Of a stretch of DNA of 64,000 nucleotides, positions 43,582 to 51,997 are shown piece by piece. Positions within the stretch are counted from its first letter, which is position 1; the number at the start of each line of letters is the position of its first letter. Source of the stretch: a virus. The stretch lies in IMG/VR virus record IMGVR_UViG_3300023179_000017, positions 1 to 64,000 of that record; one strand, written 5' to 3'. The position numbers and the translations under genes were made by a program. Under the pieces are notes generated by a model that had not been told where the DNA came from, ran no database searches, and saw only the letters and a program-made list of their open reading frames with translations.

Positions 43582-44619
43582 CTAACCCCACATTTTTTGT
43601 AAGATATCTTTTCGAAGAACGTTTACTTTTTCTAAGGTCAGGGTGTCTTGAACAAATTCCCAGCCCTCTTGGGCAAGTTTTAAGGTGTCTACTTCACCTC
43701 GCATAACTAAATCGAGTTTATCCGCAAAGTCTTTTTGGTCCTTGTAGTTGATAATACCAGGCCTTCGCCACTCTTCCCAATCTGGACCCAAACACGCAGC
43801 GCCCGCATGAATGCCCTCAATCCAAGCAATGTTGGACTTAGAGTGGTTGAATGGACAATTCCAAAGGGGAACAAACACCAGGCTCGGATTAAAATTATTA
43901 AGGGCTTTCCAATAATCAACGGGATCTAGTGGATTGGTAAGCTTTAACTGTTCTATACTAAATCCCTCAATCGACAACATTTGTTCGACAGTGTACCAAA
44001 AGTGATGGCCCACAAAATTAATCGACCAATCTTTGAAGTGTCTGGCATAGGCGTGCTTTAAAGCTGCCGTATATACCCACAAATCTTTGTCATGCGTGTT
44101 GCTGCCTCGCCACAAAATCATCTTATTTTGTTTAGTTGTTGGGGTTCTGCCCACCGCAAAGGCTTGATTATAGGCATTTGGAATTACTTGTATTTTGTCC
44201 GGGTTTGAACTGCTTTTAATCTGGTTTAACACCCAGCGCATTCTATTTGCAAGCGCTGCAGTAGAAACCGAGACATGGTCTGCCGTATCAATCATCCGTC
44301 CCACAAGTTGTCTTACCGAAGATTGCGAATAAAGCTTAAAAGCCCTATTTTCAAAGGGAACTGCAAACAGGTCGTCATCGTAATCAATCCAAACCTTTTT
44401 CCCATTAGCTTTTGCCATATTCATGATGTTTAGGTGCGCCCCCGAATAGGGGCGCTGCATAAAGATTGCGTCCACATAAGAAAGCTTCACCCAATCAATC
44501 GAATCTCCCTTTTCCATATAAAAGTCACATTCTTTCATTAAAGGAGAAAGAGGGCCGAAAGCTCTATAAAACGAGGTTGAATCAGTCGGGTGCGGGGCAA
44601 AAACTAGAAGGGTTTTCAT
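43582..44619 (-). CDS. Glycosyltransferase, GT-B fold
   Basis: 345 residues. MKTLLVFAPHPTDSTSFYRA opens the N-terminal Rossmann domain; KVWIDYDDDLF lies mid-domain; ILWRGSNTH starts the second domain; and FNHSKSNIAWIEGIHAGAACLG is the donor-binding loop with the conserved Glu. The pattern fits family 4/1-type transferases. The ATG at 44619 is only 7 bases after a TATAAT on the minus strand. It is divergent from the fibre gene at 44657 and may add the sugar made upstream to virion or host targets. Confidence 0.75.
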   Translation of the reverse strand: MKTLLVFAPHPTDSTSFYRAFGPLSPLMKECDFYMEKGDSIDWVKLSYVDAIFMQRPYSGAHLNIMNMAKANGKKVWIDYDDDLFAVPFENRAFKLYSQSSVRQLVGRMIDTADHVSVSTAALANRMRWVLNQIKSSSNPDKIQVIPNAYNQAFAVGRTPTTKQNKMILWRGSNTHDKDLWVYTAALKHAYARHFKDWSINFVGHHFWYTVEQMLSIEGFSIEQLKLTNPLDPVDYWKALNNFNPSLVFVPLWNCPFNHSKSNIAWIEGIHAGAACLGPDWEEWRRPGIINYKDQKDFADKLDLVMRGEVDTLKLAQEGWEFVQDTLTLEKVNVLRKDILQKMWG

Positions 44620-44626
44620 GGTTTTT

Positions 44627-44635
44627 ATTATATCA
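44627..44635 (-). promoter_or_regulatory. Extended -10 promoter of minus-strand glycosyltransferase (leaderless)
   Basis: Reading the minus strand, TGATATAAT spans 44635-44627 and is followed after 7 bases by ATG. Transcription would start at or within one base of the start codon. The hexamer lies inside the spacer/-35 area of the opposite promoter at 44642-44650. Confidence 0.6.
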
Positions 44636-44641
44636 TTTCTT

Positions 44642-44650
44642 AGATACAAT
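44642..44650 (+). promoter_or_regulatory. Promoter AGATACAAT of fibre gene (leaderless)
   Basis: AGATACAAT (TACAAT 44645-44650) is followed by ACCTCT and then ATG 44657. The expected start site falls on the A of ATG. Only 12 bases separate its hexamer from the opposite-strand TATAAT (44627-44632). Confidence 0.55.
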
Positions 44651-44656
44651 ACCTCT

Positions 44657-47020
44657 ATGCCAAAAACGCAAATTCAAAGCACGCAAGAAGTAAATGATGC
44701 GGAACTCCCTAGACTGGGTCTTGCGGCTAGATCCACTGACGCAGATATCGAAGGCCTAACCGATCAGGAGCTTGATTTCCCTTTAAGACTCTCGGCAGCC
44801 TTTCCAACTGCAAATTCAAGACTTTATATTAGAAGCTCTCTAATTGCCTCTGCTGACGGCTCTAAAAAAAGTGCGCCCCCCATCGCTTCTCAGATTTTTG
44901 ATATCGCTGACTCCTATATTGACTTTCAAACCAAAACCACAAGCGGGCCCATTTTAATTACCTGGCCGACGGTTACAAGCGGCCAATACATTAAAGCAGG
45001 CCTTACCCTCCTACCTAGCGGATTCATTCAAGTTATTTTTAGCCCCAGCGGTGCTACGAACTCCAGCACCTTACCAGCCAACCCAGGGACGTTATTTATT
45101 AACGGCGGTCAGCCTATTGGTTGGGTCAACCTGCAATCTACAGGAAGCGGATTTAAAACCGCCGATTCCGTTACCAATATTATTGAAGCAAGCGGCATCA
45201 ACCGATTTGGAGTAGGCGGCGCACCTTCCGCCTCTGGCAACGCCAACGAAGTTCTTGAGAGATTAAAAGACTGGCACTTAAGTAGCGTTTATTCGTGGAT
45301 GGATACCAATGTCTTTTCTATCGATACCATCACTAAAGTAGATTCGGGAACTGCTACTTATGATGTCGCTTCTCAGAGCTACAAATTTCAAGCAGGACAA
45401 ACCTTAATTTCTAAAAACTGCCTTGATGAAGATTTTAAATCAGAAGGCGTTGAAGTTCTTCAAGCAGAAGTCAGCGTTGTAAGAGACACAGCGCTTTCAT
45501 CAGATAAAGTTGAGCTTTCAAGAGACGGTGTCAACTACGTGACGGTCACAACGTCCAAAGTTGGAAATGATACCCTTGTTGGCAACGCCACTTTTTCTGA
45601 TCCAACTTATCCTGAACAGCTTGTTGCAAATACCTCAAACAATATCAACCAAGCTTACACTTCTTTTAAAGTTACGTTTTCAAATCAAACGGTAAGTTCG
45701 ATTGGTCTTTTCATGTACAGACTTGGAACACCGGCGGGTACACTCACTTTGCAAATCCGACCCGATAACGCTGGCGTTCCCTCAAATACTATTACTGCCA
45801 CTTCTGCTGGCGTTTCAGCAGCCACACTTACCACTGGCTTAACTAGGTTTTCTTTTTCTGATGTTGCTCTAAACGGTGTCTATCATTTAATTTTGGTTGC
45901 AGATAATCAGTACTTAAATTCTGTAGTGCTTGGAACCACCAACGTAGGTTTGATGTCGAGCTCCTTAAGTTCTGGCATCTCTGGCACAAGCTCCAACGGA
46001 ACGACTTGGGTTTCTGGCACCTTAGCTTATTCCTTCTCGGTAATGCCAAAACCAGAACTCTCTCAGTACCTAAATGAGAGCACAGTCTACAAACTTTTAG
46101 GCTCTGGTTCAGGCACAATTCGAGCACAGCAATTTACTATCACAGAAGCCATGGCGGTCGAGTATGTGACCTTAAGAACTACTCGGGCGGGAAGTGCAAA
46201 CGGAAGCCTCTATGCTACGCTTGTTAAATCTGTTTCTAATAATCCTTCAAGCTCAAGCTTAGATATCTTATCTACTACTAGCTCTCGTCCTATCGCAAAC
46301 AATGTAATGAACTTATCGTTCCCCTCTCCGGTTCTTCTAACCCCGGGAAGTTACTTTTTAGTTTTCTATACAGATGCCACTTATAAAACAAATTTTAATA
46401 CCAACACCAACTACCTAGGGCTTTTAGGAAACTCGGTTGCTATAGCTGGGGTGGGGCTTGGAAAAGAAAGCACTACCGGAGATAGCTGGACGACGGTGCC
46501 GCCTCTTAGTTATTCCCTAGTTGGATACAAAAGAGATTTAAGAGTGAGAATCACCGCTAACGAAGGTGCGGTATTAGGATACGGGGTTCTTTACGGAGCA
46601 AAGACAGGTCTTGTGACCGGCGTCTTAAATAAAGAAACTCAGTGGGCCTCGATTAACCAAACGACATTTACTGTCAGTAAGTTCCTGCCCAGTTCCGATT
46701 TATTAAAAGTCTACGACACAAGCGGTCGATGTTTTGTATCTCCATTTTTTACTATTCAAGGACAACAGGTTATATTTCCAGCAGGTACTTTTACAGTAGC
46801 TGGTCCTATTGTATTTGACCAAACACAAGGAAGTAGTTTCGATAATTCCGATAGAAACGCTTCCTTACTAGCTGCTAATTTCTTAGGCTCGTTAGATGGA
46901 AACATCGACAAGTCAGCTCCTGGACGGGGTATTCTATTAAGAGACCCCACAGGTCAGCTTTATGAAATCACAGTAAGAACTGGCGGAACAGGTTTTGATA
47001 TCTACATGGTGACAGCGTGA
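44657..47020 (+). CDS. Tail fibre / appendage protein, second cluster
   Basis: About 787 residues beginning MPKTQIQSTQEVNDAELPRLG. I prefer ATG 44657 over an ATG at 44618, which lies before the -10 box. The N-terminal 200 residues include PILITWP and a KDWHLSSVYSWMD helix that may attach to the tail. The rest is Ser/Thr/Asn-rich beta, with two similar blocks (about 310-440 and 455-600) containing a SIGLFMYRLGTPAGTL-type strand and a GVYHLILVADNQYL / GSYFLVFYTDATYK pair. C-terminus ends LYEITVRTGGTGFDIYMV. It leads a chain of five fibre genes. The receptor is not predictable. Confidence 0.6.
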   Translation: MPKTQIQSTQEVNDAELPRLGLAARSTDADIEGLTDQELDFPLRLSAAFPTANSRLYIRSSLIASADGSKKSAPPIASQIFDIADSYIDFQTKTTSGPILITWPTVTSGQYIKAGLTLLPSGFIQVIFSPSGATNSSTLPANPGTLFINGGQPIGWVNLQSTGSGFKTADSVTNIIEASGINRFGVGGAPSASGNANEVLERLKDWHLSSVYSWMDTNVFSIDTITKVDSGTATYDVASQSYKFQAGQTLISKNCLDEDFKSEGVEVLQAEVSVVRDTALSSDKVELSRDGVNYVTVTTSKVGNDTLVGNATFSDPTYPEQLVANTSNNINQAYTSFKVTFSNQTVSSIGLFMYRLGTPAGTLTLQIRPDNAGVPSNTITATSAGVSAATLTTGLTRFSFSDVALNGVYHLILVADNQYLNSVVLGTTNVGLMSSSLSSGISGTSSNGTTWVSGTLAYSFSVMPKPELSQYLNESTVYKLLGSGSGTIRAQQFTITEAMAVEYVTLRTTRAGSANGSLYATLVKSVSNNPSSSSLDILSTTSSRPIANNVMNLSFPSPVLLTPGSYFLVFYTDATYKTNFNTNTNYLGLLGNSVAIAGVGLGKESTTGDSWTTVPPLSYSLVGYKRDLRVRITANEGAVLGYGVLYGAKTGLVTGVLNKETQWASINQTTFTVSKFLPSSDLLKVYDTSGRCFVSPFFTIQGQQVIFPAGTFTVAGPIVFDQTQGSSFDNSDRNASLLAANFLGSLDGNIDKSAPGRGILLRDPTGQLYEITVRTGGTGFDIYMVTA

Positions 47021-49833
47021 TCATTTCTAAAGGCAAACAAAGTTATAAAAAGAAAGACACCGATACCCAGCTTCCTATTGCAGTCGGTGCTACAAGAATT
47101 TCTTTTATGCATCTAGCAATGGGTGGTGAGACAAGTCTCGACCTCTATGCTTTGTCCGCTCCCACAAGTGCTGTCAATTTAGGCTTTGTACAACCGGGGG
47201 TGCAAACCCTTCTTGCAGCCAACATCTATCAAAATAGAAACAATTTAAACTTAACTAGAAACTCAACGCCGCTTGTTCCTTTTGTAGATTACGTTGTTTT
47301 ATCTAACTCTAAGATTTCTTTTCTTTCTTTTACAGCAGCCCCAGGCGATGTTTTTTATGGCTCGATTACTCCGATTGTCGCTTCAGGTCTTAATGTTGTA
47401 AGCGGCCAAGTTATCAACACAACAGGAACCCTTGCAGTCGGCGCTACCGAGTTTACGGTGTCAGTTCCTTTTGAAACTAATAAATACCCAGGCTCTCAAA
47501 TTGGGGCGGTCCTTGTATATCGAGACGGCGTTCTTCAAATGAGAAACACTGGGAACGTGACAGCAGATCCATCCGCAGATGGTAACTATCAAGAAGTGCC
47601 TGGCGCAAATGGGATGAGTACGGTTATTAAATTTAATAGCCCGTCTGTCATTAGCTCCTCTGCTATCATCGTGATTAGTAATGGGCTTTTAGTAAATAAT
47701 CCAACCGACTCTTTGCAATCTCAAATTGAATCTATCAGTAACGTTGCTAATAACGCCTACAACGAGGCGATGAGCGTTGATACGAATCAAATAGTAGATT
47801 CAGCCGTCACAGAACCAAAGATTGCCGCAGACTCTGTCACTACCACAAAGATTAAAGACTTAAACGTTACGGGAGCTAAGCTTAAAGATGCGAGCGTTTC
47901 TTATGCAAAGCTTGCAAGTGACGTAACAAACAAATTTGTCGCAAGCTACATCGCAAACGGAAGTGCCGAAGTAGATACAGCCGGATGGCTTACTTACAAT
48001 GATGGCGGAGCCACTCCTACCGATGGTATTGGCGGGTCTCCACAAACAAATCTGTGGATTAGAAACACCTCCTCTCCTTTAAGAGGAGCAGCAAGTTTTA
48101 ATCTTTCAAAAACAGGAAGTGCCTCTCGTATTGGGCAAGGAGTTGCTTACGACTTTACGATTGAAAAAGCCGACCAAGCAAAAGTTTTATCTATTAGCTT
48201 TGATTATGAAGTATTAACCGGAACCTACGCGAATAACGACATTGCTGTTTGGGTTTATGACAAAACAAACTTGGCGATGATTCAACCTGCCGGCTATCAA
48301 CTAAAAAACGTTGCAATAGGAACAAGAAATAAATTCATTGCGACTTTTCAGACGGCTTTTAATTCCACAAGCTACCGCCTTTGCCTCCATATCGCTTCTA
48401 ACAGCGCTTTAGACTACAGTTTAGGAATAGACAACGTTATTGTTAGTCAACAAAATGTAATAGTAGGTGAAATTAAAAATCCAGTAGGAACTATTATATC
48501 GTTTGGTAGTTTAACACCGCCTCGTGGTTATTTGTATTGCGATGGCTCGGCAATATCTAGGTCGCAATTTTCGGATCTTTTTTCCGCCATAGGAACTACT
48601 TATGGTAGTGGAGATGGTTCAACTACTTTTAATATACCTGATTTAAGAGGGATATTTGCTAGAGGTGCCGGCACACAAACCATTAACGGAATTACCTACT
48701 CACGATCACTCGATGGTACAAAACAAGGAGACCAATATCAAGGCCACACTCACGGCGTTGGGTCAACCATCTCTGGCTCAGGGGGGATAGTTTATTTACA
48801 ACCTCCCGGATTAAGTAACGATCAGCCAGGTGGTTACGTTACTAAAGGAAATTTTAATGATGGCACAAATGGCACTCCTAGAACAGGCTCAGAAACCAGA
48901 CCTGCTAACCAAGCTGTTGCTTATCATATTTGTTTTTCCTCTGGTAATGTTCAGCTAAGTGATTCGACGGATACGAGAGTCGTGGCTGCTCATGTGCACA
49001 CTACTTCTGCACAAACCGTATCGAATAGCGTATATACTAAATTCGTACCCACCAACATCGAGTATGATACGCACGGGGCATTCTCTATCGCCAATAGCCG
49101 ATATATCTGCCCTGTTCCTGGATTTTACAGAATTACTGGCGCAGTAAGCTTTAATGCAAGTCCTATTGGGATTCGCTCTTTAGCTTTATATCAAAACGGG
49201 TCTATTAAAAAAACAATGGGAGAGATATGCCCCAGCAGTAACAATACAACCGCTGTGTCTGGAGCTACTGTCGTTTATTGTAATGCCGGAGATTATTTAG
49301 AAGCCTTTATATGGCAGGGTAGCGGATCAAACTTAAACACCTATGCTGGTCAATCCTCGTCTTGGCTGTCTTTTGAACGCTTGTCTGGCCCATCAACGAT
49401 TGCTGCGAGTGAGACGGTGGCGATGAGCTGCATGAAAACCGCCACTCAGTCAATAGGCCCTGGCGGAACTGTCATTATTTTAAATTGGGATTCTCCGATG
49501 GTTGATACCCACGGTGCTTTCGTTAACTCGACAGGTGTGTATACAGTGCCGGTTAGTGGAATCTACGACATGTACGCGTTCATAATGTACAGCCCCTTCG
49601 CTGCCACCGCCAGTGCCGAAATGTATATTATGGTAGACGGGTCGGCAGTCGCTTACGATTCGGATTCCAAAAACACAAACGGAAGCTCTACTTTTTGGTG
49701 TACCAAAGCACAAGCTACACTGAGGTTAGTAGCCGGCCAGAAAATAAACGTGGTTGTACAGCAAAATAGCGGCGCCTCTCGCAGCACTTACAACGCCTAT
49801 AACACCCTCCAGATAAAACGAATTGGTAACTAA
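47017..49833 (+). CDS. Mosaic fibre: CBM-like, tail collar and two C1q-like domains
   Basis: 938 residues from GTG 47017 (overlaps the prior stop). Residues about 265-310 form a trigger segment (VTEPKIAADSVTTTKIKDL), then a jelly-roll resembling carbohydrate-binding modules (about 310-480: IANGSAEVDTAGW to SYRLCLHIAS). The tail collar domain follows (about 490-560: PVGTIISFGSLTPPRGYLYC and FNIPDLRGIFARGAG) with GHTHG and a TRPANQAVAYHI end. Two C1q-like domains finish the protein (about 690-790 DTHGAFSIANSRY, and 800-938 DTHGAFVNSTGVY). Shares parts with the next two genes. Likely a receptor-binding fibre. Confidence 0.7.
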   Translation: MIISKGKQSYKKKDTDTQLPIAVGATRISFMHLAMGGETSLDLYALSAPTSAVNLGFVQPGVQTLLAANIYQNRNNLNLTRNSTPLVPFVDYVVLSNSKISFLSFTAAPGDVFYGSITPIVASGLNVVSGQVINTTGTLAVGATEFTVSVPFETNKYPGSQIGAVLVYRDGVLQMRNTGNVTADPSADGNYQEVPGANGMSTVIKFNSPSVISSSAIIVISNGLLVNNPTDSLQSQIESISNVANNAYNEAMSVDTNQIVDSAVTEPKIAADSVTTTKIKDLNVTGAKLKDASVSYAKLASDVTNKFVASYIANGSAEVDTAGWLTYNDGGATPTDGIGGSPQTNLWIRNTSSPLRGAASFNLSKTGSASRIGQGVAYDFTIEKADQAKVLSISFDYEVLTGTYANNDIAVWVYDKTNLAMIQPAGYQLKNVAIGTRNKFIATFQTAFNSTSYRLCLHIASNSALDYSLGIDNVIVSQQNVIVGEIKNPVGTIISFGSLTPPRGYLYCDGSAISRSQFSDLFSAIGTTYGSGDGSTTFNIPDLRGIFARGAGTQTINGITYSRSLDGTKQGDQYQGHTHGVGSTISGSGGIVYLQPPGLSNDQPGGYVTKGNFNDGTNGTPRTGSETRPANQAVAYHICFSSGNVQLSDSTDTRVVAAHVHTTSAQTVSNSVYTKFVPTNIEYDTHGAFSIANSRYICPVPGFYRITGAVSFNASPIGIRSLALYQNGSIKKTMGEICPSSNNTTAVSGATVVYCNAGDYLEAFIWQGSGSNLNTYAGQSSSWLSFERLSGPSTIAASETVAMSCMKTATQSIGPGGTVIILNWDSPMVDTHGAFVNSTGVYTVPVSGIYDMYAFIMYSPFAATASAEMYIMVDGSAVAYDSDSKNTNGSSTFWCTKAQATLRLVAGQKINVVVQQNSGASRSTYNAYNTLQIKRIGN

Positions 49834-49835
49834 CT

Positions 49836-51995
49836 ATGCCAAAAACACCAGACATAAATACGATTATCAATCCGGTCGTAGATAACACCACGCTTGAGCT
49901 CAGCGCCCAAACGATTAAAGTTAAAGACCAGGGGATTAGCGGCGATAAGATTCAAGACAACATTATTAGTACCAATAAGCTTAGTAGCGACGTTAGGGAT
50001 CTCATTCTTCCTGGCTACGTCAGTAACGGAAGTGCGGACGCGGATACTTCTTTGTGGAATGTCTACCGAGGTGCTGCGACGGATGCAGCTCCTTCAAGCG
50101 GGTCTGGGAATAGCCCTACTCCTACGGTAACCTGGACAAGAACAACGACAAATCCTCTTCGAGGACAAGGAAGCTTTTTATTTACAAAAACGGCTATCGA
50201 TTCTCGTGGACAAGGAGTCGCTTACGATTTCACGGTTGAGAAAGCAGACCTTGGAAAAGTTTTAAGTATTACCTTTGATTATGAAGTCAGGTCTGCTGTT
50301 GGAACCTCTGGTTACGAAACTGGAGATTTAATCGTATATATCATTCAAAACCCAACTGGCACATCAGTTCAAATTCAGCCGACTGGATACCAAATTGTAA
50401 GTGGCTCGATAAGAATGCAGCACATCGCCACTTTTCAAACCGACTCTTCTATCCAGACGTATCGGCTTTGTATCCATGTTGCCACCCAAAAAACGGCTAT
50501 CTACTCTTTAGCTTTTGACAAAGTAAGAATCGAACCACAAAAAGCGGTTGTTGCTCCGGGTGGGTTTGTAGGGGAGATTATTGCTTTCGGAAGTAAAACT
50601 TCTCCCCCAGGTTTTTTGTACTGTGATGGAAGCCCAGTTCTTATTTCTCAGTATCAAGATCTTTACAATGTCGTCGGACAAAGTTTTGGAGACGGTACTA
50701 AAAAAGCTGACGGCACTTCTTCTGGATATACTTCAAGCCAAGCTTTTAATCTTCCCAACTTGTGCGGCGTGTTTTTGCGCGGCTCTGATAGCCGAAACAT
50801 CACAGTCGGAAGCACAACGCTTACTTATGCTGGCGGGAATGTGGGTCGAGAACAGCAGGATCAAACCCAAGGACATAAACACAACTATACCGATCCAACT
50901 ATTCCGATGGTCGCTGGATCTTTAATTGGTGTGGTTTATGATGGAACTGGAAACACAGCAGAATATGTTGCTGGTAATGCGGGTACTACCACAAACCCAA
51001 TAACCGATGGCACCAACGGCACACCACGCACCGGCACTCAAACCCACCCAGCTAACGTCACCGTCGCCTATCACATTCGATTCAGGTCTACCTTTGTTAT
51101 GTCTAGTGAGGCGGATACGAGGGTTGTGGCTTTTCAGTCTAGCCTTCTTAACACCGTATCTTGTACCGGGAACAGCTTGGGAACACCTGTAAAAGTCAAC
51201 GGAATAACATCCACACTAGATACGCATGGACAATGGTCAAACGCAAACAATAGATACACCATAAGCGTTCCTGGTATTTATCAAATCAACGCTTCTGTAT
51301 CAACAGATGTGCAAGTGGCCACGAAACAGTTATATATTACTAAAAATGGCACAACGGTAAATTTGGGGGAGATGACCCAAGCCTACGCACAATTATCTCC
51401 CACAGCAATCGTCAGTTGTGTGGCTGGTGATCAGATAGAGTTTTATTTAGCGTGTTCCGGAGTAGCGGCCAACTGGACTTGGCGTGGAGCCTCCATTCAA
51501 AGAATTTCTGGTCCAACAGCGATTGCTGCGAGTGAGAAGATAGCGGCTAGATACAAGGCGGTTTCAACAAGCACTACTTGCGCCACCGGGTCTTTTACAA
51601 ATATTAACTTTAACACCAAAGACATCGACACCCACAACGCTGTTACAACGGGTTCCGGGGTTTGGAAATTTACTGCGCCCGCAGTCGGCATTTACCGAGT
51701 TTCTGCTTTAGTAACTATGACAACCGCGGATTATAATGGGAGCTCCGGGTTTTATTGCACCCTATACAAAACAAGCAGCGGGGTTGCTACACAATACTGT
51801 GATGGAAAAAGAGACTTCGACCAAAGCACAGGCATTCCCTGGACCCCATCTTCTTCACTGGATACGTTGGTGAATCTGTTAGCTGGAGAATCTATTGATA
51901 TTAGAATGTTTCAGGGGTCGGGTAGCAACGCCACTACTCTTAACGACACTAATGGGTGGTCTACCTATGTAGCGATTGAAAGAATCGGGAACTAA
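49836..51995 (+). CDS. Mosaic fibre paralogue: CBM-like, collar and two C1q-like domains
   Basis: 719 residues. It keeps the KVKDQGISGDKIQ trigger, a CBM-like jelly roll (NGSADADTSLWNVY to YRLCIHVATQ), the tail collar (GEIIAFGSKTSPPGFLYC, FNLPNLCGVFLRG), GHKHN and PANVTVAYHI, then two C1q-like domains (DTHGQWSNANNRY and DTHNAVTTGSGVW). It lacks the long N-terminal extension of the gene at 47017. The 3 bases between genes indicate coupled translation. It is probably an alternative receptor-binding protein or a co-fibre of the same complex. Confidence 0.7.
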   Translation: MPKTPDINTIINPVVDNTTLELSAQTIKVKDQGISGDKIQDNIISTNKLSSDVRDLILPGYVSNGSADADTSLWNVYRGAATDAAPSSGSGNSPTPTVTWTRTTTNPLRGQGSFLFTKTAIDSRGQGVAYDFTVEKADLGKVLSITFDYEVRSAVGTSGYETGDLIVYIIQNPTGTSVQIQPTGYQIVSGSIRMQHIATFQTDSSIQTYRLCIHVATQKTAIYSLAFDKVRIEPQKAVVAPGGFVGEIIAFGSKTSPPGFLYCDGSPVLISQYQDLYNVVGQSFGDGTKKADGTSSGYTSSQAFNLPNLCGVFLRGSDSRNITVGSTTLTYAGGNVGREQQDQTQGHKHNYTDPTIPMVAGSLIGVVYDGTGNTAEYVAGNAGTTTNPITDGTNGTPRTGTQTHPANVTVAYHIRFRSTFVMSSEADTRVVAFQSSLLNTVSCTGNSLGTPVKVNGITSTLDTHGQWSNANNRYTISVPGIYQINASVSTDVQVATKQLYITKNGTTVNLGEMTQAYAQLSPTAIVSCVAGDQIEFYLACSGVAANWTWRGASIQRISGPTAIAASEKIAARYKAVSTSTTCATGSFTNINFNTKDIDTHNAVTTGSGVWKFTAPAVGIYRVSALVTMTTADYNGSSGFYCTLYKTSSGVATQYCDGKRDFDQSTGIPWTPSSSLDTLVNLLAGESIDIRMFQGSGSNATTLNDTNGWSTYVAIERIGN

Positions 51996-51997
51996 CT

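Noticed and set aside
44618-44656. Upstream start for the fibre gene at 44657, and upstream start at 44649 for the glycosyltransferase
   Set aside because: Both lie before or on the -10 boxes, have no ribosome site and add unlike residues.
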